A stretch of DNA of 64,000 nucleotides from Agarilytica sp045430345 (GCA_045430345.1 JAILXT010000004.1:372001-436000); one strand, 5' to 3'. Counted from the stretch's first letter, positions 35,861 to 46,153 are shown. Notes: generated by a model not told the origin, from the letters alone. Translations and numbers: made by a program.

Positions 35861-38515
35861 ATGCTTGAGGAAAGTGATGCTTTAGAGACCCAAGAATGGC
35901 TCGAAGCGCTTGAATCCGTGATCCGTCACAATGGTAAAGAGCGCGCATCCTACTTGCTAACACAATTGGCAAATACGGCTACTAAAGCGGGCGTGGGGCT
36001 ACCATCAGCCATAACCACCCCTTACTGGAATACAATTCCGCCAAAAGAAGAAAGACGTCATCCTGGTGATGAGCATCTAGAGCGTAAGATTCGCTCATTG
36101 GTACGTTGGAACGCGATGGCCATGGTCATGCGTGCAAATGCCAATAATGATGATGGTCTCGGTGGCCATATCTCTTCTTTTTCATCCGCAGCAACACTAT
36201 ATGAAGTGGGCTTTAACCACTTTTTCCGAGCGAATAGCCGGGATAGTTTGGGCGACCTCATTTATTTCCAAGGCCATATCTCACCGGGTATTTATGCGCG
36301 ATCGTTCTTGGAAGGGCGCTTAAGCGAAGATCAATTAGATAATTTTCGCCGTGAAGTGGATGGCGGTGGTTTATCGTCCTATCCCCACCCTTGGTTAATG
36401 CCTGATTATTGGCAGTTCCCGACGGTATCCATGGGGCTCGGGCCAATCCAAGCGATTTATCAAGCGAACATCATGCGCTACATGTCTGCACGTGAGATTA
36501 CCCCTCGTGGTGATCGAAAAGTGTGGGCATTTTTAGGCGATGGTGAATGCGATGAGCCGGAAACACTCGGCGCTATTTCGTTAGCGGGTCGCGAGAACCT
36601 AGAAAACCTTATTTTCGTCATCAACTGTAACTTGCAACGTTTGGATGGGCCGGTACGTGGTAACGGCAAAATCGTGCAAGAGCTTGAAGGTGCATTCCGT
36701 GGCGCAGGCTGGAATGTCATTAAAGTCCTTTGGGGCAACATGTGGGATGAGTTACTTGAAAAAGACACCACCGGTTTACTTCGCAAGCGTATGGACGAAG
36801 TCCTCGATGGCGAACTGCAAAACTATAAAGCGAATGGTGGTGCATACACACGTAAGCACTTCTTTGGTAAATATCCCGATTTACTCGAGCTAGTTAAAGA
36901 CTATACCGATGACCAAATTATGGCGCTCAACCGTGGCGGCCATGATGTGAAGAAAGTCTATGCCGCGTATGCGGAAGCAACGCAACACAAAGGTCAGCCA
37001 ACGGTTATTTTGGCGCAAACCGTTAAAGGTTACGGCATGGGCACTTCGGGTGAATCCGTGAACGTTGCCCACTCGGTGAAAAAGCTAGATTTAGAGAATT
37101 TGAAAAAATTCCGTGATCGCTTCGGTATTCCGATCGAAGATAAAGACCTTGAGAAAGTGCCTTATTACCGTCCTTCACCTGACTCGCCAGAAATGAAGTA
37201 TATGCACGAGCGGCGTAAAGCGCTTGGCGGATACCTCCCTGAACGTGTTAATGATTTTGAAGCGCTTAAGGTGCCTGGCATTGACGCCTTTGCGGCGTTA
37301 AAAAAATCCTCGGGAAAACGAGAGATATCGACCACAATGGCCTTCGTTCGCTTCTTGTCTACCTTAGTAAAAGACAAGAATATGGGCAGCCGTGTTGTGC
37401 CAATTGTACCGGACGAAGCACGTACCTTTGGTATGGAAGGAATGTTTCGTCAGCTTGGGATCTATTCGTCGCAAGGGCAGCAATACACGCCCCACGACAG
37501 TGACCAGATCATGTACTACAAGGAAGACAAGAAAGGTCAGATCCTTGAAGAAGGGATTAACGAAGCCGGTGCAATGTCTGCCTGGATTTCCTGTGCAACA
37601 GCCTACAGCACGTACAAAGAGCCCATGGTACCTTTTTATGTGTATTACTCCATGTTTGGTTTTCAGCGTATTGGTGACCTTGCATGGTTGGCGGGTGACA
37701 TTCAAGCGCGAGGCTTTTTGATTGGTGCGACGTCTGGTCGAACCACATTGAATGGCGAAGGGCTTCAGCATCAGGATGGTCACAGTCATATGATGGCGAA
37801 CACTATTCCAAATTGTCATTCCTACGATCCCACGTACGGTTACGAGCTTGCGGTCATTATTCAAGATGGTTTAAAGCGCATGTATGGAGACAAAGAAAAT
37901 TGTTTCTATTATGTCACCACCATGAATGAAAATTATCAGCATCCTGAAATGCCTGAAGGTTCTGAAGAGGGCATCATTAAAGGTATTTATCAGCTGAAAG
38001 CGGGCGCTAAAAAGAAAGCGCCCCGCGTTCAGTTGATGGGTGCGGGCAGCATTTTACGTGAAGTAGAAGCGGCTGCTGATTTACTGCGTGATGACTGGGG
38101 TGTTGAGTCCGATATCTGGAGTGTGACCAGTGTGAATGAACTCACACGTGAAGGTCAGCGCACCGCGCGCTGGAATTTGTTGCACCCAGAAAAGGAGGCG
38201 AAGCAATCGTACCTTACGCAGCAGCTGTCCTCAGCCGAAGGGCCATTCGTCATTTCGACTGATTACATGAAGAATTATGCAGAGCAATTACGTCAATTTG
38301 TACCAGGCAGCTATACCGTTCTGGGCACCGACGGTTTTGGCCGCAGTGATACGCGTGGCAAGTTGCGTCAGTTCTTCGAGGTGGATCGTTATTTCGTCAC
38401 CATTGCATCATTAAAAGCCTTAGCAGATGAAGGTAAAACGGATGCGGCAAATGTGACAAAAGCGATGAAAAAATACGGTATCGATCCTGAGAAATTGGAT
38501 CCTACTACCTGCTAA
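35861..38515 (+). CDS. aceE: Pyruvate dehydrogenase E1 component (homodimeric)
   Basis: This 884-residue thiamine-diphosphate enzyme decarboxylates pyruvate and acetylates the lipoyl groups of E2. The ThDP motif is visible as FLGDGECDEPE ending in NLIFVINCNLQRLDGPVRGN, and the homodimeric-type segments RWNAMAMVMRANA and GRTTLNGEGLQHQDGHSH are present. The ribosome binding site aaggaggt is perfect. aceF follows after 18 bases. No lpd gene is visible downstream. Confidence 0.98.
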   Translation: MLEESDALETQEWLEALESVIRHNGKERASYLLTQLANTATKAGVGLPSAITTPYWNTIPPKEERRHPGDEHLERKIRSLVRWNAMAMVMRANANNDDGLGGHISSFSSAATLYEVGFNHFFRANSRDSLGDLIYFQGHISPGIYARSFLEGRLSEDQLDNFRREVDGGGLSSYPHPWLMPDYWQFPTVSMGLGPIQAIYQANIMRYMSAREITPRGDRKVWAFLGDGECDEPETLGAISLAGRENLENLIFVINCNLQRLDGPVRGNGKIVQELEGAFRGAGWNVIKVLWGNMWDELLEKDTTGLLRKRMDEVLDGELQNYKANGGAYTRKHFFGKYPDLLELVKDYTDDQIMALNRGGHDVKKVYAAYAEATQHKGQPTVILAQTVKGYGMGTSGESVNVAHSVKKLDLENLKKFRDRFGIPIEDKDLEKVPYYRPSPDSPEMKYMHERRKALGGYLPERVNDFEALKVPGIDAFAALKKSSGKREISTTMAFVRFLSTLVKDKNMGSRVVPIVPDEARTFGMEGMFRQLGIYSSQGQQYTPHDSDQIMYYKEDKKGQILEEGINEAGAMSAWISCATAYSTYKEPMVPFYVYYSMFGFQRIGDLAWLAGDIQARGFLIGATSGRTTLNGEGLQHQDGHSHMMANTIPNCHSYDPTYGYELAVIIQDGLKRMYGDKENCFYYVTTMNENYQHPEMPEGSEEGIIKGIYQLKAGAKKKAPRVQLMGAGSILREVEAAADLLRDDWGVESDIWSVTSVNELTREGQRTARWNLLHPEKEAKQSYLTQQLSSAEGPFVISTDYMKNYAEQLRQFVPGSYTVLGTDGFGRSDTRGKLRQFFEVDRYFVTIASLKALADEGKTDAANVTKAMKKYGIDPEKLDPTTC

Positions 38516-38533
38516 TTTGAGGAGAGTTGTTTA

Positions 38534-40465
38534 ATGGCAAATCAAACTGTCCCCGTACCGGATATCGGCGGCGCCGAGAACGTAGAAGTGATTGAGATAT
38601 CGGTTGCTCCGGGAGATGTTATCTCGGAAGAAGATACTTTGATCACCTTGGAGTCCGATAAAGCGTCAATGGATATTCCAAGCCCTGCGGCAGGTAAAGT
38701 GGTATCGGTACTCGTTTCAGTAGGTGATAGCGTATCTGAAGGTGCGGCTATATTGGAGCTTGAAGCAAGCGGCGCTGCAGTAGAAGCGCCAGCGCCTGTG
38801 GCTGAGGTTGAAAGAGCCGCTTCGCCTGCACCTTCCGCTCCTGTGAGTAGCAGTGCTGGCGGCGCGGAAACCCCTGTACATGTTCCAGATATTGGTGGCT
38901 CCGAAGGTGTGGATGTTATCGAAATCTGCGTGGCAGAAGGCGATACCATCAATGAAGGTGATTCGATCTTGGTGTTAGAGAGCGATAAAGCCTCCATGGA
39001 AGTACCGTCTCCGCTGAGTGGCCAAGTCGCTAAGATTATCGTAAAGGAAGGGGCGAAAGTCTCTGAAGGTGATCTCGTACTGATGCTCGTTTCTTCAGAC
39101 CCTGTTGCTCAAGCGCCTGTCGCTGAGGTCGCTCCGGCTCCGGCCCCCGCGCCGGTTGAAAGTGCTGCCCCAGCACCAGCGGCGAGTGGTTCAATGGACG
39201 TATTCGTGCCCGATATTGGTGGTTCTGAAGGTGTTGACGTGATCGAAGTCTCCGTGAAAATAGGTGACTCGATTGAAGAAGGTGACACTATGATCGTCCT
39301 TGAAAGTGATAAAGCCTCGATGGAGGTGCCTGCACCTGCAAGTGGCAAAGTTCTTTCACTATCGATCAAAGAAGGTGACAAAGCGTCTGAGGGTACGCCT
39401 GTCTTGGTGTTGGAAGTTGCTGGCGCGGTGGCTGCACCCGTCAGTGCTCCTGCGCCAGTCGCCTCACCAGCGCCTGTTGCATCTGCACCGGAAGCCGCGA
39501 AGCCACAATTAACGAATGAACGTTTACCTCAAGAAATTCAAAGTTCTGGCAGCTCTGTATATGCCGGGCCAGCCGTAAGAAAGCTTGCTCGTCAGCTGGG
39601 TGTTGACCTTTCTGCGGTGAAAGCTGCAGGGCCTCGTGGTCGTGTTTCGAAAGATGATGTTAAGGCGTATGTAAAAACCCGCTTGCAAGAGAAGCCTGCC
39701 AGTTCAGGTGCGGCATTGTCGTCCGGTATTGGAATTCCACAAATTCCAGAGATGGATTTCTCGAAATTTGGCGAAGTTGAAATCGTCAAAATGTCGAAAA
39801 TCCATAAGCTGACCGCGGCGAATATGACGCGCAACTGGTTGAATGTGCCTCACGTGACCCAGTTCGACGATGCCGACGTGACGGATTTGGAAGAGTTCAG
39901 AGCTAGCATGAAAAAAGAAGCGGAGAAGGCTGGGTATAAGCTTACGCCACTGCCGTTTTTGCTAAAAGCATGTGCGATGGCCTTGAATTACGAAACAAAT
40001 TTCAATGTGTCTTTGCATGCGGATGGCGAACATATCGTGCGTAAAAAGCACGTGCACATCGGGGTTGCTGTTGCGACGCCTGCGGGCTTAGTTGTACCCG
40101 TTGTGCGTGACGTTGATAAAAAAGGATTATTTCAATTAGCGAAAGAAGCAGGTGAGTTGGCCGGCAAAGCACGAGACGGAAAACTGATGCCCAAAGATAT
40201 GCAAGGTGGATGTTTTACAATCTCAAGCTTAGGCGCGATAGGCGGAACAGGATTTACGCCAATTGTGAATGCGCCAGAGGTGGCTATTTTGGGTGTTTCT
40301 AAAGCCTCTGTTCAACCTGTGTGGGACGGAAAAGAATTCCAGCCTCGCCAAATGTTGCCGTTGAGTTTGTCTTACGATCATCGGGCGATTAATGGTGCGG
40401 ATGCTGGTCGATTCTTTACCTATCTTACTAAGCTTCTTGCTGATGTAAGGCGCCTATCTTTGTAG
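38534..40465 (+). CDS. aceF: Pyruvate dehydrogenase E2, dihydrolipoyl acetyltransferase with three lipoyl domains
   Basis: This 643-residue core subunit has three lipoyl domains with LESDKASM motifs at K43, K152 and K260, separated by Ala/Pro-rich linkers. A peripheral-subunit-binding domain follows (YAGPAVRKLARQLGVDL, about 335-370), then the catalytic acetyltransferase domain ending in the active-site LSYDHRAINGADAG. Three lipoyl domains are as in E. coli AceF. Confidence 0.97.
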   Translation: MANQTVPVPDIGGAENVEVIEISVAPGDVISEEDTLITLESDKASMDIPSPAAGKVVSVLVSVGDSVSEGAAILELEASGAAVEAPAPVAEVERAASPAPSAPVSSSAGGAETPVHVPDIGGSEGVDVIEICVAEGDTINEGDSILVLESDKASMEVPSPLSGQVAKIIVKEGAKVSEGDLVLMLVSSDPVAQAPVAEVAPAPAPAPVESAAPAPAASGSMDVFVPDIGGSEGVDVIEVSVKIGDSIEEGDTMIVLESDKASMEVPAPASGKVLSLSIKEGDKASEGTPVLVLEVAGAVAAPVSAPAPVASPAPVASAPEAAKPQLTNERLPQEIQSSGSSVYAGPAVRKLARQLGVDLSAVKAAGPRGRVSKDDVKAYVKTRLQEKPASSGAALSSGIGIPQIPEMDFSKFGEVEIVKMSKIHKLTAANMTRNWLNVPHVTQFDDADVTDLEEFRASMKKEAEKAGYKLTPLPFLLKACAMALNYETNFNVSLHADGEHIVRKKHVHIGVAVATPAGLVVPVVRDVDKKGLFQLAKEAGELAGKARDGKLMPKDMQGGCFTISSLGAIGGTGFTPIVNAPEVAILGVSKASVQPVWDGKEFQPRQMLPLSLSYDHRAINGADAGRFFTYLTKLLADVRRLSL

Positions 40466-40521
40466 TGTAAGGAAAAGCGTTTGCCGTCGTTTGGTGGGGG
40501 CTTTCACTTTCCTTTTGCAAG

Positions 40522-40555
40522 CCCGCAACTCTGATCCTCAGTGTTGCGGGTTTTT
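40522..40555 (+). terminator. Rho-independent terminator after aceF
   Basis: Stem cccgcaac / gttgcggg (40522-40529 and 40543-40550) continues inward as ctga / tcag and is followed by ttttt. Confidence 0.92.
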
Positions 40556-40790
40556 CATATCGGGCCTGTCACTTTCTCTTTTGAGACGCTTGTCTCCATT
40601 TTTGTTTTTGGTCGTTCCCCTTTTTGGCGCTTAAACGTCTAAAACAAACAGTTGCTGTTCCAATACTCATAATAATTTCAACAACTGACTAAAAGCCTGG
40701 GTAACACCTTAAGGAATAAGGATGTATTGGCAAAGGGATGCGTTGTTATTCAGATACGATAAAAATAACTTATTTTTAGGATAATGATTA
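40556..40790. other. Region upstream of the third esterase with a 17-base palindrome
   Basis: With the preceding terminator this makes a gap of about 325 bases after aceF without a gene. The main signal is a perfect odd-centred palindrome aaaaataa-c-ttattttt at 40761-40777, 14 bases before the start codon. The ribosome binding site agga lies at 40778-40781, right beside it, so a bound protein or RNA hairpin could affect initiation. Confidence 0.4.
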
Positions 40791-42449
40791 ATGGCTAAAA
40801 CGATCACTCACCTTATACGAGGTGCCGCTTTTTCTTGCGCGCTGTTCGCATCACATAGTTTTGCAGGCCCCTGTAATCAAGTCACAGACTCAGTAAGTAA
40901 TTTAGCCGACCAAGGGTTGGCTGAATTCTATTACTCGTTTTACCGTGCTTCTGGCGATTTAACCTATTTGGGGCTTTCGGCTTCCACCTCCGCTACCGTT
41001 TTTAGTGGTGGTGACGGTCAGGGATATAGTAATGACCCTGGCGATTGTGGTGATAGCACCACGTCGGGTTGGCGTACCGATTCGATTGCGGGTATGAGTG
41101 TTCACCTTTATGTGCCGGAGGGCGAAGGTGAGGTAGCGCCTCATGTGACGGGTAAAAGACCGCTCATGTTGAGCTTACATGGTTGTTTTCAATCGAACAG
41201 TTTGATTAGAGATAAAGGTAATTGGCAACAAACCGCGGATCGTTATGGCATGGTGGTCGCGGTGCCGGATTCCGTGACTACCGGGTATGGCAATTGTTGG
41301 GACTCGTTCGATGATGGTCACACACCACTCAATCATGATAACGATAATGTGATTTTACTGACGGAAACTTTACGTGATGATGCATCGTTAAATATCGATC
41401 CTAATCAGATGTATATCGCAGGTCTCTCTTCTGGGGGAATGCAGACCATGCTTGTGGGGTGTATGCGCCCAGACTTGTACGCAGGCCTTGGCCTTGGCTC
41501 AAACCCAACGATTGGCACAGGCAGCACTGAGTGGGGGTCTGATCCGGCTGGACCGATTGAAGGCACTAACCTATGCCTTGATTTAGCGGCTTCCACAGGC
41601 ACGTCAGGCCATCAGACCACACAATTAGCGTCCATTGTGTTTGGTGACGATAGCACCTCGCCTGGTGGCATGGATGAGCCTTCCAACGGCATTGATTTAG
41701 ACTTCTTCCCGCAAAACGCTGAGATCATGGCCACAATTTATGGCGCTAGCTTGGATGGTTCGCCATCTGCTGTTGCGGGGTATAGCTCAAGCCAAGATGG
41801 ATTCGAGTCAACATGGAGTGATAGCTCTGGAAAGCGCGTTTCTATGTTGGATATTCCTGGCTTAGGTCATGCCTGGTCATCGGGCAATGGCATGCAAGAC
41901 ACGGATTTAAACGGCGATTATGTTGATTACCCTGCGTTTGTTATGGCGTTTTTTCATCATCGTAACTTACGTGTGAATGAGGATGGTAATACGCCGCCAG
42001 TAGTGACTCTTCTCGGAAATGCGTCATATACGCTTGTTGATGGTGATCCATGGGAAGACCCTGGTGCTACCGCGTTTGACGAAGAAGATGGCGACCTTTC
42101 CGAACATGTTGAGATTCTGAATCCTGTCGATCCGAATGAGCCGGGTTATTACCCGGTAGATTACTGTGTAACGGATGCTGCCGGGGCAACTACGTGCGCA
42201 CTCAGAGAAGTGACCGTATTTCACAGAGAGCCCACACCGACGGTAACGCCGACGCCATCCTGTGAAGATGTCGATGATTATAATTACTACCATAAAACCA
42301 ATGGGCGGGCATACAGTTCGGGTTCTTATTGGTCGCCGGATTATTTTGCGAGTGGAAGTGACGATATTCTGCCTGGGTCGACTTGGGGCCGGAATATTGT
42401 ACGTAGCTACGATGGTGGAAGTGAATGGGAGCGCGGTGCTTGCCAGTGA
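40791..42449 (+). CDS. Secreted PHB-depolymerase-family esterase with Ig-like domain and Cys-bounded tail
   Basis: This 552-residue protein has a signal peptide (cleavage near HSFAG), a catalytic domain (about 95-395) with LHGCFQSNSL, nucleophile S213 in GLSSG and histidine in GLGHAW, then a bacterial Ig-like domain of the DUF5011/HYR type (about 400-478: PPVVTLLGNASY, WEDPGATAFDEEDG), a short Pro-Thr linker and a tail from C491. The catalytic domain is distant from those at 20987 and 24926, but the tail is the same module. About 70 residues between the signal peptide and catalytic domain have no clear match. Substrate is unknown. Confidence 0.85.
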   Translation: MAKTITHLIRGAAFSCALFASHSFAGPCNQVTDSVSNLADQGLAEFYYSFYRASGDLTYLGLSASTSATVFSGGDGQGYSNDPGDCGDSTTSGWRTDSIAGMSVHLYVPEGEGEVAPHVTGKRPLMLSLHGCFQSNSLIRDKGNWQQTADRYGMVVAVPDSVTTGYGNCWDSFDDGHTPLNHDNDNVILLTETLRDDASLNIDPNQMYIAGLSSGGMQTMLVGCMRPDLYAGLGLGSNPTIGTGSTEWGSDPAGPIEGTNLCLDLAASTGTSGHQTTQLASIVFGDDSTSPGGMDEPSNGIDLDFFPQNAEIMATIYGASLDGSPSAVAGYSSSQDGFESTWSDSSGKRVSMLDIPGLGHAWSSGNGMQDTDLNGDYVDYPAFVMAFFHHRNLRVNEDGNTPPVVTLLGNASYTLVDGDPWEDPGATAFDEEDGDLSEHVEILNPVDPNEPGYYPVDYCVTDAAGATTCALREVTVFHREPTPTVTPTPSCEDVDDYNYYHKTNGRAYSSGSYWSPDYFASGSDDILPGSTWGRNIVRSYDGGSEWERGACQ

Positions 42450-42464
42450 TGCGTTAAATTTGAG

Positions 42465-42487
42465 CGCGGCGTTTGCCGCGTTTTTTT
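42465..42487 (+). terminator. Rho-independent terminator after the third esterase
   Basis: Stem cgcggc / gccgcg with loop gttt is followed by seven T. Confidence 0.9.
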
Positions 42488-42728
42488 GTGTCTATCAAAT
42501 ATCGTTTGTGTCGAAAAATCATACATTTTGTCGTTGTAGTGCCTTGTTGGGCATGCGTATCCTTTCTTTAAGTTATTGATTTTCATCTATAATTTTATGG
42601 TGGAACAATTTGTGCAGCTACGCCTAGCATAATTGTGGCTTATATTTATTGGTGCTAACTGCTCGTTCTCTAAATATATAGCGTCATAAAACCTTATTTT
42701 TGAAATAGTGTTTCTGGGTGATATACCG

Positions 42729-43400
42729 ATGAATTTAAAAGCATGGACTGTGTTAGTGCTGATGCTTGTGGCGGCGAAAGCTTCCTCAATGACGGTAGAT
42801 TTCGATTTACTTGACCCCATTTCCGCAGACGGAAAGCGCGGTGCTTATGCCGATAGTTACAACTACCAGTCTGAAGGCCTAGGTCTAGAGGTGAGCGCTT
42901 GGTCTAACGGTGGTAATCGTTACAGCCCCTTTTCGACAATTTCTGAAGCCAGTGTGGGGATGAACCGGAATGGTCTAGGTGTTGAGCGTCGCGGTGGTGT
43001 TCGTGGCAACGTCGATAACCTCGGCATGGATTTCGACTTTCTTATGCTGGAGTTTGATTCGGAAGTAACATTGTCATCTGTTGGGGTAGGATTTATCCCT
43101 AAATACGCAGATAGCGATATTTCTTTAGGCGGTATCGATGAATTTGGTGTTTGGTCCGTGGGTAATATTTATGATGCTGAGCTGGGTGCAAATGCAACGA
43201 ATGCGACGTTTACTTCGTCAACCTGGCTGATTGGTGCGTTTCACCCCTTATTCGGTATAACCCAAGACTTTTCTTGGGATGCCTTTCGTATTGATCAAAT
43301 CTCGGTAAACGTTTCTGCCGTGCCATTGCCTGCCGCCTTTTGGTTTTTTGCTTCAGGCTTATTTGTTATTGGTTATTTTCGTCGTAAGTCGAATGCGTAA
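42729..43400 (+). CDS. VPLPA-CTERM surface protein of unknown function
   Basis: This protein of about 223 residues has an N-terminal signal peptide and ends in a sorting signal, VPLPAAFWFFASGLFVIGY followed by FRRK: the VPLPA motif, a membrane helix and a basic end. Such proteins are processed by an exosortase, which is not in this window. The body resembles secreted PEP-CTERM-type beta-sandwich proteins with no assigned role. ATG 42729 is chosen over an upstream ATG at 42708 because the signal peptide begins there. Confidence 0.82.
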   Translation: MNLKAWTVLVLMLVAAKASSMTVDFDLLDPISADGKRGAYADSYNYQSEGLGLEVSAWSNGGNRYSPFSTISEASVGMNRNGLGVERRGGVRGNVDNLGMDFDFLMLEFDSEVTLSSVGVGFIPKYADSDISLGGIDEFGVWSVGNIYDAELGANATNATFTSSTWLIGAFHPLFGITQDFSWDAFRIDQISVNVSAVPLPAAFWFFASGLFVIGYFRRKSNA

Positions 43401-43440
43401 CTCCTAGTTTTTATCTGCGGATAAACCATGTATTTTGAAG

Positions 43441-43465
43441 AGCGACAGTTATGTCGCTTTTTTTT
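43441..43465 (+). terminator. Rho-independent terminator after the VPLPA-CTERM gene
   Basis: Stem agcgaca / tgtcgct with loop gtta is followed by a run of T. Confidence 0.9.
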
Positions 43466-43512
43466 CGTCTGGCGAGTCATCACGAACTTAAAAAAAACGG
43501 CGTAGAAAAAAC

Positions 43513-43538
43513 ACAAAAAAGACCCGGCGATTGCCGGG
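43513..43538 (-). terminator. Rho-independent terminator of the OmpA-like gene
   Basis: Stem cccggc / gccggg (43523-43528 and 43533-43538) with loop gatt is followed on the minus strand by a U-tract (aaaaaa on the plus strand). Confidence 0.9.
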
Positions 43539-43572
43539 CCAAACTCTCAGGGTGATACAACGTAAATACCTG

Positions 43573-44244
43573 TTATGGGTTGCTCGCAATTTCTCCATTC
43601 TCGCTATACACCTCAATATGGACTCTACGTTCAAATGCATATTGGTCGCGATTACCGCCGATGGTGGTGGCTAAGCTGGATCCGTGTGCGTGCAAGTTAA
43701 TGCGGGTTTCATCTATACCGTGTTCAACCATGGTGGCAGCAACCGCTTTGGCGCGTTCAGAAGATAGGACGTTGTTATATTCATCTGTTCCTCGGGGATC
43801 CGCGTGGCCATCCAATCGTATGCGGAGGTCTGGGTTGTTTTGCAAATATTTGGCGAGTGACTTAATGCGCTCAATATCTTGAAATGCGATGGTGTCGTCT
43901 CCGGTAGGGAACATAACCTGGAACTCAAGCTTTTTAGCAACACGATTTTCTAAGCTTATGATGGCGAGTTCCTTGGTGGTGATGGATTGCTCTAAGCTAT
44001 TGACCTCCTCAGCGAGTGATATTTTTTCTTCGAAATTCTTTTGATTTTTATCAACAAGAAATGCGCCACCGATGGCTCCGAAAAACATGCCTATCGGTCC
44101 GCCTGCTAGCGCACCGGCTACAGTGGTTGCTGCGATGGTTGATATATGGCGAGCATCTTCGGCTCGCTGTCCATTGGCATAAGTGGATGTAGATACTACT
44201 GTTGCTAGTGCAATCGCTGTTGAAAGTGTAAGTGCTTTTTTCAT
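43573..44244 (-). CDS. OmpA-family protein with glycine-zipper segment
   Basis: This protein of about 223 residues has a signal peptide ending near STYANG, a glycine-rich hydrophobic segment (AGALAGGPIGMFFGAIGGAF), a predicted coiled coil (about 75-105) and a C-terminal OmpA-like peptidoglycan-binding domain (DGHADPRGTDEYNNVLSSERA, then a late RRVHIEV). The layout resembles sortase-associated OmpA-like proteins (PdsO), but no sortase gene is nearby. ATG 44244 has ggaga upstream; a longer frame to 44289 lacks support. Confidence 0.85.
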   Translation of the reverse strand: MKKALTLSTAIALATVVSTSTYANGQRAEDARHISTIAATTVAGALAGGPIGMFFGAIGGAFLVDKNQKNFEEKISLAEEVNSLEQSITTKELAIISLENRVAKKLEFQVMFPTGDDTIAFQDIERIKSLAKYLQNNPDLRIRLDGHADPRGTDEYNNVLSSERAKAVAATMVEHGIDETRINLHAHGSSLATTIGGNRDQYAFERRVHIEVYSENGEIASNP

Positions 44245-44488
44245 TGTGAATCTCCGGTAAAGAACGTGTTTATTAATGTTTGACCACATCTTGTGTAATC
44301 CATGGTGATTATTAAAACGGGGGAAATGGGCGAGGCTGGGGCGTTCTTAAGGCAGGTGAGGGATCGATTGTGGCAAATTATGGAAATGGGAAAGAAAGTG
44401 TGGGTTTCTGTTTGTTTTATCAGCACATGCTTGTCAACAAAACACTTTCATGGCTCAATGCGGACGTTCATTGTTATGGGGCATTACC

Positions 44489-46081
44489 TTGTCATCTGAA
44501 GAAAAACTGCAAGTCGAAAAAAAATCGCCAAGCCTTTTAAAGTCGAGTGCGGTGGTATCGAGTATGACGATGGTTTCCCGCGTACTGGGTTTGCTTCGGG
44601 ATATCGTCTTTGCGCCTTTACTGGGTGCGGGCGGCAGCGCAGATGCTTTTTTTGTTGCCTTCAAAATTCCTAATTTCCTAAGACGGCTATTTGCTGAAGG
44701 CGCGTTTGCTCAAGCTTTTGTGCCGGTGCTGTCTGAATATCGTGCTAATGGCAGTACCGCAGCGGTACGTCATTTTATTGATCGTGTCGCAGGGTGCTTA
44801 GGCGTTACCTTGGTTGGCATAACGGCATTTGTGGTGGTCGCCTCCCCGGTGGTGACCTCCGTGTTTGGCGCGGGTTTTCTATTGAAGTATCCCGCCCAAT
44901 TTGATCTTACTGCGGATTTGCTTCGCATTACCTTCCCTTATTTGCTCTTGATATCCCTAACTGGCTTCGCAGGCGCGATTCTTAATAGCTACGACCGTTT
45001 TGCTGTCCCGGCATTCACACCCGTGTTTCTCAACGTTGTGCTCATTATTGCCGCGATGTTTGTATCTCCCTTGTTCGACGAGCCTGCGTTTGCCTTGGCG
45101 TGGGGGGTGTTGGTGGCCGGTGTTATTCAGTTCGCTTTCCAACTGCCATTTTTGGTGCGTTTGGGCTTACTGCCTCATCCCAAGGTGGATTGGTCTGATG
45201 AGTCGGTAAATAAGGTGCTGAAACTGATGGCACCGGCGATGTTCGGTGTGTCGGTGAGCCAAATCAATTTGATGCTCGATACGATCCTTGCCACGTTTTT
45301 ACCTAGCGGCAGTATCTCTTGGCTGTATTTTTCAGACCGATTGGTAGAGCTGCCCTTGGGGGTTTTTGGTGTCGGTATCGCCACGGTTATTTTACCTAAG
45401 CTCTCCCGTTTGCACGCGAAAGGGGCTGAAGAATTTAGCGATACCCTGGATTGGGCAATTCGTATGATTTTACTGATTGCTTTGCCCGCCGCTCTGGCGC
45501 TTTTGGTTTTGGCTGAGCCCCTGTTATTTACCTTGTTTCAGTACGGAAAGTATTTACCTGAGGATGTCCGAATGGCTAGTCTTAGCTTGCAGGCATATGC
45601 CTTAGGCCTCACGGCATTTATGTTAATTAAGGTCCTTGTGAGTGGATTTTTCTCTCGCAAGGATATGAAAACGCCCGTTAAGATTGGCATTATTGCGATG
45701 GTGGCAAATATGGGGCTTAACCTCGCGTTTGTATTGCCCCTGCATTTTGTGTGGCAGATTGGCCATGTGGGTTTAGCGTTGGCGACGGCCGCCTCTGCGT
45801 TTTTGAATGCCGGGTTACTGTATCGAACGCTTGTTAAGCAGGGCGTTTATCGGGGTGCGCCAGGTTGGGCGGTATTTGCCTTGCGAGGGCTAGGCGCAAA
45901 CCTGCTTATGTTAGGCGTTCTGGTGGGTTTGGCATACGTTCTTCCCGAGTTTGAATCTCTAGATTGGTGGGCGCGTGCACTGAATTTGAGCGTATATGTG
46001 GCTGCGGGTTTTTTCGCGTATTGTTTGGCGCTTATCGTTTCAGGTTTACGACCCCATCATCTTAAGCTGCAGGTGAGATAG
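44489..46081 (+). CDS. murJ: MurJ, lipid II flippase
   Basis: This protein of about 530 residues has about 14 membrane helices and moves lipid II to the periplasmic side for peptidoglycan synthesis. Typical segments are SRVLGLLRDIVFAPLLGAG, FKIPNFLRRLFAEGAFAQAFVPV and DRLVELPLGVFGVGIATVILP. The start is uncertain: TTG 44489 has gggg upstream and fits the family N-terminus; ATG 44450 would add 13 residues without a ribosome binding site. An A8 run lies at 44517-44524. The gene precedes ribF, as in Pseudomonas. Confidence 0.95.
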   Translation: MSSEEKLQVEKKSPSLLKSSAVVSSMTMVSRVLGLLRDIVFAPLLGAGGSADAFFVAFKIPNFLRRLFAEGAFAQAFVPVLSEYRANGSTAAVRHFIDRVAGCLGVTLVGITAFVVVASPVVTSVFGAGFLLKYPAQFDLTADLLRITFPYLLLISLTGFAGAILNSYDRFAVPAFTPVFLNVVLIIAAMFVSPLFDEPAFALAWGVLVAGVIQFAFQLPFLVRLGLLPHPKVDWSDESVNKVLKLMAPAMFGVSVSQINLMLDTILATFLPSGSISWLYFSDRLVELPLGVFGVGIATVILPKLSRLHAKGAEEFSDTLDWAIRMILLIALPAALALLVLAEPLLFTLFQYGKYLPEDVRMASLSLQAYALGLTAFMLIKVLVSGFFSRKDMKTPVKIGIIAMVANMGLNLAFVLPLHFVWQIGHVGLALATAASAFLNAGLLYRTLVKQGVYRGAPGWAVFALRGLGANLLMLGVLVGLAYVLPEFESLDWWARALNLSVYVAAGFFAYCLALIVSGLRPHHLKLQVR

Positions 46082-46153
46082 TCTCTCTGAGCGGTAGATG
46101 ATCCGCGGGCTTGGCTAGGGTATACTCCTGGCCTTTATTTAGCAGTGGCAGCC

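Noticed and set aside
40780..40792. Half Fur box (gataatgat) at the start of the third esterase
   Set aside because: Only one half matches; the sequence overlaps the ribosome binding site and start codon.
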